A DNA stretch of 63,365 nt from Tardiphaga robiniae (GTDB lineage Bacteria; Pseudomonadota; Alphaproteobacteria; Rhizobiales; Xanthobacteraceae), in assembly GCF_013359755.1 (NCBI RefSeq), contig NZ_JABMCJ010000065.1, positions 1 through 63,365 of the forward strand, in the 5' to 3' direction. The position numbers were made by a program, and so were the translations under genes. Below the pieces are notes generated by a model, which saw nothing but the letters and a program-made list of their open reading frames with translations, was not told the DNA's origin and made no database searches. Below are positions 23,324 to 30,978 of this stretch, in pieces (the first letter of the stretch is position 1; every line of letters starts with the position of its first letter).

Positions 23324-24141
23324 TTCTTCTCTCCGCTGGGGCTGATTCCTGGGGGAATCTCATCGATATGGCCGAGATTCTGAATCTCGCGCTTCTTCAT
23401 GTCTGCGCTCGGCTTGAAAGCGAATGCATCGGCAGTGGTGTCGGGGCTGGTTTTCCAGCTGCTAATTCGGAGCGTGTACTGAGGCGCGCCCGTCACCGTT
23501 TTGGTGGTGATGATGTATTTGCGCGGAATCGGCGTCGCGCCTGGTTCTATCCAGATCTGCCAGTCGGTATCCGGCGTACGGAAAGCCAAGTGTTCACACT
23601 CATGGCCATCGATGACGCCCCTGCCGATATGCTTGGCGTCATAGACTCCATCGATCAAGGCCGCATAGGAATTGGCGAGAAGAAGATCGGCACCCGGCGC
23701 CTCGATGCCGGACTTGTCACGAATGCTGTCGACGAGTTGATCAATCGTACCGGTGGCTGGCATCTGCCCGTAGACTTTGCGGGCACGATCAGAAACGGTG
23801 AAATTGGCGCCATCGTACACGAGCTCAACGTCGGCGTAGCCGCCGGTCCGTGTCACGCGGAGCTTGTCCGGCCGATGGATGGTGAGTTGCCCGGAACTGG
23901 CAAACTGAATCTTCTGCATGTCCGGGGTCATGATCTCGATATCGGAATCATACGATATCGAAACATTCTTTTGATTCGCGATGTAGTCGGACATTGCGCG
24001 CAGGATCGATGCAGCATCATCCGCGTGGGCAGCGCCAGCTCCGATGCATGTCGCAGATAAACCCGACGCGATCAGGAGTGCGGCAACAGAGCGGATCGAA
24101 CGGCGCGCCGCATTCAAGGGCGTTCTGGATTGGCTTTTCAA
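23320..24141 (-). CDS. DUF2092 periplasmic protein
   Basis: A 273-residue protein with a long N-terminus and signal segment (SVAALLIASGLSATCIGAGA, cleavage near AHA). The DUF2092 core (SDIEIMTPDMQKIQFASSGQ, LRVTRTGGYADVELVYDG, ECEHLAFRTPDTDWQIWIE) resembles the LolA/LppX-type half-barrel that carries lipids across the periplasm. It closes with APQYTLRISSWKTSPD. It is coupled to the small gene 23000-23323. Function in lipid or polymer handling is inferred from the fold family only. Confidence 0.85.
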   Translation of the reverse strand: MKSQSRTPLNAARRSIRSVAALLIASGLSATCIGAGAAHADDAASILRAMSDYIANQKNVSISYDSDIEIMTPDMQKIQFASSGQLTIHRPDKLRVTRTGGYADVELVYDGANFTVSDRARKVYGQMPATGTIDQLVDSIRDKSGIEAPGADLLLANSYAALIDGVYDAKHIGRGVIDGHECEHLAFRTPDTDWQIWIEPGATPIPRKYIITTKTVTGAPQYTLRISSWKTSPDTTADAFAFKPSADMKKREIQNLGHIDEIPPGISPSGEKK

Positions 24142-24206
24142 GAGATGATTCCTGTTAATTGTTAGTTAGCTGGGCCGACAAGTCGGAATGATGGGGGGAC
24201 CAACAT

Positions 24207-24554
24207 TCATTTGGCAGTGCGGACCTTTTCAGCCTTCAGAAGAACATCGATGGCCTTGATGATCGTCGTGCCTTGATTGGCCTTGCAGTAGACGATCAAT
24301 TCGTGAATGCCTTCTCGAACTCTAGGCAAGTTGATGGAAGACTTCTTTCCGAGGCCATTGTACCAACCGCTGTACCAAACGCCGAGAAAGTTCGCGTCTT
24401 CCTGATACGTTCCGGCGAGCTGCGCGCAAGTCAGCTTCTGCACGTTGATGTAGCCATCCGCATCGGCATAGGCCTTCAATTCGGTTTGGGCTTGAGCCGA
24501 GCCCAGCGGTGCTGCGCACGCAACAGCAAGAGCAAAAGCAAGTTTCTTCATCAT
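24207..24554 (-). CDS. HdeA/HdeB-family periplasmic protein
   Basis: 115 residues. Signal peptide MMKKLAFALAVACAAPLGSA (cleavage after AQA), then VQKLTCAQLAGTYQEDANFL, LGVWYSGWYNGLGKK and GIHELIVYCKANQGTTIIKA. The two Cys about 47 residues apart and the W-x-x-GW pattern are those of HdeA-like proteins, which bind unfolded periplasmic proteins at low pH. ATG 24554 or 24551 can start it. Confidence 0.8.
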   Translation of the reverse strand: MMKKLAFALAVACAAPLGSAQAQTELKAYADADGYINVQKLTCAQLAGTYQEDANFLGVWYSGWYNGLGKKSSINLPRVREGIHELIVYCKANQGTTIIKAIDVLLKAEKVRTAK

Positions 24555-24679
24555 TGAGTTTTCCCTCGTGATTCAGGAGGCGTTATCTGCAGGGGTGGTG
24601 ACGTTCGTTCTCGACCGGGAGCGGCGAACACCTTCGATCTCCGCTCCTGGCCGACGATGACTTGATGGGATCAAGCCAC

Positions 24680-27064
24680 TCAGTTCAGATACTCAACCCG
24701 TAGACGGTTGATCTTTCCGTTGAACGCAAATGGTTTGCGGTCAAAATATGCGAACGAGACTGGCGAATAGCTGTCACGGCCGACGTCAAAAGCGTCATTG
24801 GCAGTAAACCCGAGCGAGGTTGAGCGAGGCACGCGGCCCTTGGCCACTTCCTTGCCGTTGACGCGGATGACGATGTCGAGAGGACCTGCGTGTACGCTGC
24901 TGGCCACGTGTGTTTCGACTTCGATCTTGACCGTTCCGGTCGGGAGCGGAGCGGTCGTATCGAGCCTTGTCCGTTCTATCTCGAACAGATTGTACTCAAA
25001 GCTGAGCTTGCCGTCTTCGACCCACAGCGAAATCCCTCCCGAGATCGCACCCAGTGCATAGAGCACGCCCTTCGAGTCCGGCTTCAGTTCTGCGTCGATG
25101 CTGACAAGGCTGCTTCGTGACCCGAGTTTCGGTGCGGTGAACTCCGGAACGGCAACGACTTCCTGCGTATAGTCGAACACCTTGGCCGGATTGGATGGCG
25201 CGTCTTCGGGATGGAAGACAACGGACCACAGGCCGCCGCCGACAGGATAGACCTTGTTGGCCTTCGCGTTTGCATCGAACGTCTTCTTCATCTCCTCGAC
25301 TTTTTTGGGATTGGCAGACGCGATATCCTTCGCCTGCGAAAAGTCCTTTCGAAGATCGTAGAGTTCCCACACGTCGTTCTCAGGCGTCCATTGCGCGATC
25401 GCCGGATCGAGACCTGCCTTCCAGGGGATGCGCGGTCCGAACACGGAAGAAATCCACTCGTCCTTATAGATCGCGCGGCTGCCCATCACCTCGAAATACT
25501 GTTCTTTCTTCTGTCCGGGCGCGGTTGGCGCCCCGAAGGAGTAGACCATGCTGATGCCGTCGAGCGGATCCTGGGTGACGCCATCGACAAGATTCGGCGG
25601 AGTGATTTTCAGGATGTCGTAAATCGTCGGCACGATATCGTTGACATGATGAAACTGCGGATGCGGTGTCTTGTTCGGCTTGATCTTGCTTGGCCAGGAA
25701 ACCGCCATCGGCGAGCGCGTCCCGCCGAAATGCGCGGCGATCAGTTTGGTGGACTGATAAGGCGTAGAGCCAGCCCAAGCCCAGCCGGCATGGTACATGT
25801 TATCGACCTTGGGCGATCCGAGCACATCCAGGCCGCCCAGCTCCTTCAGGGTGCGGAGGTGATCCTTCATCTCGGAAGCAATGCCATTCTGTGCCAGAAG
25901 TTCGCTGATGGTCCCGTTCTGACCTTCGGCGCTCGACCCGTTGTCGCCCCAGACGTAGAAGATGAGGGTGTTGTCACGAATGCCGAGTTCGTCGAGCGTA
26001 TCGATCAGTCGACCGGCCTGGGCGTCCGCATGCTCGGTGTATCCGGCGAACACTTCCATGAGCCGACGCTGAAATGGCTTTTCCTCGTCGGGGATATCGG
26101 CCCATGCCGCAAGCGTTTTTGGCCGCGGCGTCAGCTCGGTGTCTTTCGGTATCCATCCGAGTTCTTTCTGACGGGCGAAGACGCGCTCGCGCATGACATC
26201 CCAGCCGTCGTCGAACTTGCCCTTATATTTGTCCGCCCAGTTCTTGAAAATGTGATGCGGACCATGGGAGGCGCCAGGGGTCCAGTACATGAAGAACGGA
26301 CGATCCGGCGTCAGCGCATGGACCTGCTTGATCCATGAGACAGCCTTGTCGGTCATGTCCTCGGTGAAGTGATATTCTTTCTTGCCCGCGGATGGATCCA
26401 GGCGAACCGTGTTTTCAACGACCGCGGGCTCCCATTGGGAGGATTCCCCGGCAAGGAAGCCGTAGAAGTAGTCGAAACCAACGCCGCGCCCCGCTGGCCA
26501 GTTCGTATAGGGACCGACGGCCGTGGTCTCGTTCGCCGGCGTGTTGTGCCACTTCCCGAATGCACCCGTCGCATAGCCGTAATAGCCAAGCACTTTCGGC
26601 GCGGCCGCGGATGTCGCCGGGATGTGGCCGGAGTAGCCATCCCAATCATTTGCCAGTTCGGCGATCTGGCCAAACCCCACGCGGTGATGATTACGCCCGG
26701 TCAGCAACGCTGCGCGCGTTGGGGAGCACATCGCCGCATTGTGGAAGCGATTGTACGACACGCCGCCTTCGGCAACACGGCTCAACGTGTCTGTCTTGAT
26801 CACGCCGCCATAGGTGCTGGGGAGTGCCGGACCAACGTCGTCGAGCATGATGACGACGATGTTCGGTGCATTGGCTGGAAGGCGCGATTGCGGCGGCACC
26901 GGGTTGTAGGTCGACCGCGCGATCGTCGGACCAGCCTTGCTTCCTGATGGCGTGGGCGGGAACGGCAGCGATTCCTGGGCGACAGCGGGCGTTCCCAACA
27001 ACAGGAGAGTCGTGCTCACGCCCAACCAGCGTGTCCTGAGATGATTGTTAATAGGCTTATTCAT
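24680..27064 (-). CDS. Periplasmic arylsulfatase (formylglycine type)
   Basis: ATG 27064 behind GGAGAATCGA; 794 residues. A signal peptide ends near GTPAVAQ (30). The sulfatase domain begins NIVVIMLDDVG (metal-binding Asp pair) and has the maturation motif CSPTRAALLTGR with Cys113, the residue turned into formylglycine. HHRVGFG, GKWHNTP and DNGSS motifs follow. A C-terminal beta-rich region (about 560-794) is extra compared with short sulfatases. It hydrolyses sulfate esters. The start overlaps the stop of the formylglycine-generating enzyme gene by eight bases, so enzyme and activator are made together. Confidence 0.95.
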   Translation of the reverse strand: MNKPINNHLRTRWLGVSTTLLLLGTPAVAQESLPFPPTPSGSKAGPTIARSTYNPVPPQSRLPANAPNIVVIMLDDVGPALPSTYGGVIKTDTLSRVAEGGVSYNRFHNAAMCSPTRAALLTGRNHHRVGFGQIAELANDWDGYSGHIPATSAAAPKVLGYYGYATGAFGKWHNTPANETTAVGPYTNWPAGRGVGFDYFYGFLAGESSQWEPAVVENTVRLDPSAGKKEYHFTEDMTDKAVSWIKQVHALTPDRPFFMYWTPGASHGPHHIFKNWADKYKGKFDDGWDVMRERVFARQKELGWIPKDTELTPRPKTLAAWADIPDEEKPFQRRLMEVFAGYTEHADAQAGRLIDTLDELGIRDNTLIFYVWGDNGSSAEGQNGTISELLAQNGIASEMKDHLRTLKELGGLDVLGSPKVDNMYHAGWAWAGSTPYQSTKLIAAHFGGTRSPMAVSWPSKIKPNKTPHPQFHHVNDIVPTIYDILKITPPNLVDGVTQDPLDGISMVYSFGAPTAPGQKKEQYFEVMGSRAIYKDEWISSVFGPRIPWKAGLDPAIAQWTPENDVWELYDLRKDFSQAKDIASANPKKVEEMKKTFDANAKANKVYPVGGGLWSVVFHPEDAPSNPAKVFDYTQEVVAVPEFTAPKLGSRSSLVSIDAELKPDSKGVLYALGAISGGISLWVEDGKLSFEYNLFEIERTRLDTTAPLPTGTVKIEVETHVASSVHAGPLDIVIRVNGKEVAKGRVPRSTSLGFTANDAFDVGRDSYSPVSFAYFDRKPFAFNGKINRLRVEYLN

Positions 27065-28049
27065 TCGATTCTCCGTCTCGAACAATGCATCGGAACCCGA
27101 CATGACTTGTCGAAGTATCGATTGCTTCCGGATGGCGAGCTGCAGGCCGATAGCGGCGGCAATAATTCAGGGCGCACAGATGCGAGCCGCCTTTGAGGAC
27201 CTTCCGCGGTATTCTTATTTCGGGGAGACATGGATCGTAGCTGGCAGACTCAAGCCCCCCACGGGGATTCCTGGGTACACAGCAGGCCTTCGTCATGTCT
27301 ACTTCGTGCTGCGAAGAGTACCAGTCAGATGTCCACTCCCAGACGTTTCCGATCATGTCGTAGAGACCGTATCCGTTGGGCGGAAAGGCTTTCACAGGTG
27401 ACGTGCGGGCGTATCCGTCCTGGTTATGATTGACCGTCGGAAACGATCCTTGCCAGGTATTGGCCATATGTCGGCCAGCGGGGATTAACTCCGATCCCCA
27501 TGCGAATTCGGCCTGTTCGAGACCGCCTCTGGCGGCGAACTCCCACTCGGCTTCTGTAGGAAGATCCTTGCCCTTCCATCGTGCATAGGCCAGCGCGTCC
27601 TGGTGGGTGACGTGGACGACGGGATGATCATCTCGTCCTTCGATGCTGCTAACCGGACCATAGGGACGACGCCAGTTGGCGCCCTCGAGAAACGACCACC
27701 ACTGCGACCAGTCATCAAGACCGACACGCTCGGTCGGCTCGCGAAAAACCAGCGAGCCCGCATACAACATCTCCGGCATTATGCCGGGATAATCTTTTGG
27801 ATCGGGCACGGATTCGGCAACCGTGCGATATCCGGTTGCGGCCACGAACTCGGCAAACTGAGTATTGGTGACAGGAGTCTCGTCAATGAAGAACCCATCG
27901 ACACTGACGGGGTGAGCCGGCCTCTCTTCGGGGTAGTGCCGATCCGAACCCATCCAGAACGTTCCGGCACTCACGAAGATCATGCCGTCTCGTACACGCT
28001 CCGATCGCAAATCCGTCTGAGCCGTTTCGGCGCAGGTCAGCGTTCTCAA
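27057..28049 (-). CDS. Formylglycine-generating enzyme (sulfatase activator)
   Basis: 330 residues from a TTG at 28049 (GGAACC upstream); the ATG at 27983 (MIFVSAGTFWMGSD) is the alternative start. Features of the SUMF1/FGE family: GTFWMGSDRHYPEE, DETPVTNTQFAEFV, GNVWEWTSDWY and the active-site Cys pair in KGGSHLCALNYCRRYRPAAR (C-x4-C), which binds copper and oxidises the sulfatase Cys to formylglycine. It is upstream of, and overlaps, the sulfatase gene. Its promoter would lie in the duplicated block that starts five bases ahead of the TTG. Confidence 0.95.
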   Translation of the reverse strand: MRTLTCAETAQTDLRSERVRDGMIFVSAGTFWMGSDRHYPEERPAHPVSVDGFFIDETPVTNTQFAEFVAATGYRTVAESVPDPKDYPGIMPEMLYAGSLVFREPTERVGLDDWSQWWSFLEGANWRRPYGPVSSIEGRDDHPVVHVTHQDALAYARWKGKDLPTEAEWEFAARGGLEQAEFAWGSELIPAGRHMANTWQGSFPTVNHNQDGYARTSPVKAFPPNGYGLYDMIGNVWEWTSDWYSSQHEVDMTKACCVPRNPRGGLESASYDPCLPEIRIPRKVLKGGSHLCALNYCRRYRPAARHPEAIDTSTSHVGFRCIVRDGESNE

Positions 28050-28053
28050 TATG

Positions 28054-28266
28054 GTGGTTCCAGTTTACTTGCCGGATTCATTGTGAAGGTGGAAGCAAAG
28101 CCGGGCCGGTGCCGACGTTCCGTGGGCGGAATCTTGGGGGAGCCGGGGCCTGCGCCCGGCCCGGTTGCCTTCCGATCGACAGGTGCACCCTGTCCGGGTC
28201 ATTTCGTGCAGACGAGGGCCGGCCGTCTTGCCACTTCGCGCCAATCGCGGCCGATCATGTCATTTG
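28054..28266. repeat. Duplicated regulatory block, copy B (intact context)
   Basis: About 213 bases between the FGE-sulfatase operon (minus) and the AraC gene (plus), matching copy A at 21277-21490. Identical runs include AAGCCGGGCCGGTGCCGACG and GGTCATTTCGTGCAGACGA-type stretches. No reading frame is conserved between the copies, so this is regulatory DNA or an untranslated leader rather than a gene. Copy B is the likely source, since it is still joined to the full AraC gene. Confidence 0.8.
28225..28247 (-). promoter_or_regulatory. Putative operator, copy 3 (between AraC gene and FGE-sulfatase operon)
   Basis: GTCTTGCCACTTCGCGCCAA plus TCG in the divergent promoter region, 176 bases ahead of the FGE start and about 180 ahead of the AraC start. 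A position between regulator and target operon is typical for an AraC-family binding site. Confidence 0.55.
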
Positions 28267-28427
28267 CAGGTGAATTCTTGCTGCATGCACACGACGCGGC
28301 GACCGTTGCAATTCGAGGCCGACAGGTGCCGGCAAGAGAACGGTGACATTCTCCGGGCTCACCAGTAGCGATTCGAATGAAATTGTGGCTGATGCAAAGT
28401 ACCTACTGATGATCGCAACGAGACCCA

Positions 28428-29429
28428 ATGGCCAACATCCCTTTGACGCGCTGCCAGTTTCTTCTGCCCTTCGTCGGGATTCTCGATGAGACCGGTGCGC
28501 CGACGAGTTCGCTTCTGACCAAGTTTCGGCTTCCGTCGTCTCTGGTCGACAAGAGCGATCTCTATGTCCCGCTGATGCCGGCAATCCGCTTCATGGAAAC
28601 CGCCCGGAGAAGCCAGGGCATTGAAGAATTCGGCTTCCTAGCCAGCCAACGGCTGCATTTCTCCCATATGCGCGAGAAAACGCGGGCCCTGATCGCTCAC
28701 TCTCCGACACTGCTCGTTGCGCTGCGGCACGCCTGCACATGGGCGCCGCGGGAGGATACGATCCTGAGCATGTGGATCGAGCACGACGACGATCACGCGC
28801 GGATTTGCACCACGCTCGCCGGGACAAACGGACTCCTGCATATGGAGCATCTGCAATGGATCCAGAACATCTTCTCGATACACATCGTCCGGCAGTTCGC
28901 GGGAGCGGACTGGATGCCGGCGACGATCGCCTTTGAAGCGCGCTACACGCCACGTCCGGCGACGCAATCCTTGTGGCCGAATGTGCGGTTCCTGTCAGGC
29001 CAGCATGCGGCGTGGATCGACGTGCCGATCTCGTATCTCAGTCTCACCAACCATCGGAAAGACGTGAGCCCTGCGCCGCAAGCTTACGAGGACGGCCCTT
29101 CCGGCTATGACATAGTTGAACTGCTAAAGCTGATGCTGCCGTCTTATCTGGACGACGGAATTCCAGCTCTTGCTGAAGTCGCAGAGATGGCGGGCGTCAG
29201 CACACGCAGCTTTCAGCGCAAGCTCGCGGATGTCGGCCTGAGCTATTCTGATCTGCTCGACACCGTCAGATATGAGAATGCGAGCAAGCTTTTGCGTGAC
29301 AGTAATTCCAAGATTATCGATATCGCATTTTCGTCCGGTTACACGGATCCGGCACATTTCAGCCGCGCCTTCCGGCGAATTTCCGGTGTGACGCCGCGGC
29401 AGTTTCGCGAGCAATCGCGATCGGGATAG
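28428..29429 (+). CDS. AraC-family regulator with arabinose-binding-like N-domain
   Basis: 333 residues; ATG 28428. The N-terminal half (LTRCQFLLPFVGILDETGAP; LYVPLMPAIRFMETARRSQG) is the ligand-binding domain of the OruR/VirS-type AraC family (PF12625). The C-terminus is a standard double helix-turn-helix (LAEVAEMAGVSTRSFQRKLA and IIDIAFSSGYTDPAHFSRAF, then RRISGVTPRQFREQ). It runs divergently from the FGE-sulfatase operon. It probably controls that operon and others that carry the 23-bp motif. The inducer is unknown. Confidence 0.93.
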   Translation: MANIPLTRCQFLLPFVGILDETGAPTSSLLTKFRLPSSLVDKSDLYVPLMPAIRFMETARRSQGIEEFGFLASQRLHFSHMREKTRALIAHSPTLLVALRHACTWAPREDTILSMWIEHDDDHARICTTLAGTNGLLHMEHLQWIQNIFSIHIVRQFAGADWMPATIAFEARYTPRPATQSLWPNVRFLSGQHAAWIDVPISYLSLTNHRKDVSPAPQAYEDGPSGYDIVELLKLMLPSYLDDGIPALAEVAEMAGVSTRSFQRKLADVGLSYSDLLDTVRYENASKLLRDSNSKIIDIAFSSGYTDPAHFSRAFRRISGVTPRQFREQSRSG

Positions 29430-29619
29430 ACGGATGACTGCAGCCCACCATCGCGGCTCGACGTTTATCTGCGTTCCCTTCAAAGCTCCTCGCTATGGAA
29501 CGAGATCGCTTCGCGAAAGGTCGTCTGCCATCCGAGTGCGCCACCAAAACAGCGGCGAATCGGCGCCTGGCGTGGCGATTTGACGGCGTCTGTGCGGCTA
29601 TAGGAGGTTATCCTAAGCG

Positions 29620-30160
29620 CTAGATCGCTCCCAGAACAATGGGACCTGCCATCGTCCGGAACGTGATCGAGTACCGCTTCTGCGGAACCGCCAGGATGCT
29701 GTGCTCCCATTCCGCGCGCGACGGGCCGGACATGAGATAGATCGAGCGGGCTTTGGCCTCCAACGCGAACCTCTCGCATTTGGTAGAGGCAGATCTCCGG
29801 AAGCGCAGCTTGCAGTCCGATCCCAGCGAAAGTCCGAAGATGCGGTCGAAGTGCGGCTTGTCACGGTGCCAGCCGATCCCGACGCCGACGTCGTATTCCG
29901 TGCAGAGTACCTGCTGGATCCGCGTTGACGGACCGCCGAATGCTTCGACGTTCTGGATTACGTCGCCGAGCCATTCCGGAATGGGAGCGGCCTCGGTCAG
30001 GCGGCGGAGTGTGTAATCGTAGCTGAGGCCGAAGGAGGCGATCCGGCGCTTGCCCTCGTATTGGCCGAACTGGAATGGCGTCAGGGGCAGGGTGGAAATC
30101 TCGTGGATCAGCGCTTTTTCGATGTCGGGCGAGACGAAATTGTCGGCGTGGCTCAGACAT
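29620..30160 (-). pseudogene. AlkB-like Fe(II)/2-oxoglutarate dioxygenase, start missing
   Basis: A continuous minus-strand frame with stop at 29620 encodes the AlkB fold almost completely: LTPFQFGQYEGKRRIASFGL, TEYDVGVGIGWHRDKPHFDR (metal ligands His and Asp of HxD), LRFRRSASTK, SRAEWEHSI (third His) and RYSITFRTMAGP (2-oxoglutarate Arg). It lacks the usual first 10-15 residues, and no ATG, GTG or TTG start lies in frame near 30150-30170. At that point sequence from type I secretion genes begins. AlkB repairs alkylated bases. The enzyme core is intact, but the gene appears to have lost its start by recombination. Confidence 0.8.
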
Positions 30161-30582
30161 TCGAGACTACGTGCAATTCTCCGGCTTTAGCGCCGAGGCT
30201 CAGGCAGACATACTGGCCACACTTGAAAACCTCTACAATAACTCCAGTTCCGGTACAGCTCGGGATACCCTCGACAAGATACGCGCGATTAGGGCAGTCG
30301 GTGAATCTGAGATTCTCAGCGTTCAACCGAAGGACGACGCCGGAGATCGTGGGGTCACTCAGCCGGATTTCCGCCGATATCTCTCAAGATCAAAAGACGG
30401 GCGTAAGTTATTATCTTGGCAGGGTGTCCCTTTCGGCGGGTGAGCTATCGAAGCTCGTAGGCCTCAAACTGCTGCCAGGCATGCCAGTCGAGGCTTTCGT
30501 TCGTACCGAAGATCGAACGGTTTTGTCCTATCTAGTGAAGCCGTTGCACGACCAGATCGCAAAAGCGTTTCGGGAGAGGTAG
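30160..30582 (+). pseudogene. Type I secretion remnants: unknown N-terminal piece and HlyD-type adaptor C-terminus
   Basis: The first piece (YVQFSGFSAEAQADILATLE, about 30163-30290) reads like the inside of a large protein but has no start. After a frame change near 30290, a second piece down to the stop at 30582 is clearly the C-terminus of an HlyD/PrtE-type membrane fusion protein: GQSVNLRFSAFNRRTTPEI, ADISQDQKTGVSYYLGRVSL, LLPGMPVEAFVRTEDRTVLS and YLVKPLHDQIAKAFRER. Both are fragments and cannot work. They mark the site where a type I secretion locus was deleted, joined to the headless AlkB gene. Confidence 0.75.
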
Positions 30583-30978
30583 CAAAACTACGATGACTTG
30601 TCGGCCGGAATTCCATGAGTTTTCGCCTTGAATGCATCCACATAGTCCCACGTAGACATCAGCACTCGCAGGCGTATGAGTCCAGCGCGTTGCCGTTCAG
30701 GCCGAGCGCGCTGGGGTCATTGCTTGCCCCCAAGACATCGGTACGGCAGCACTAGCTGAGGGAATGGTGGTCGCCTGGCTAATACCCTGAGGTCGTAGTC
30801 ACCAAGCGTCATCAAATGGCTCAATCGCAGACACTGGATAGGCCAGGTTGCCTTTTGCAGCGTGTGGCCGCTTTGCCGAAGGTGATGGCAGCCTCTTCGA
30901 AACCCTGCGGAAATTCTGGTAAAACCTGAGGCAATACTTCTATGGTGCTCTGCGAGATATGGTTTCCAAGCAGGTGCA
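30583..30978. other. Gene-free stretch ahead of the winged-helix/ATPase regulator
   Basis: About 395 bases with no convincing gene. A minus-strand frame at 30717-31085 overlaps the start of the regulator and has poor composition. It should hold the regulator promoter; no clear boxes, repeats or terminators were seen. Confidence 0.4.

Noticed and set aside
25211-26338. 375-codon plus-strand frame across the arylsulfatase
   Set aside because: Antisense shadow of a gene with complete sulfatase motifs.
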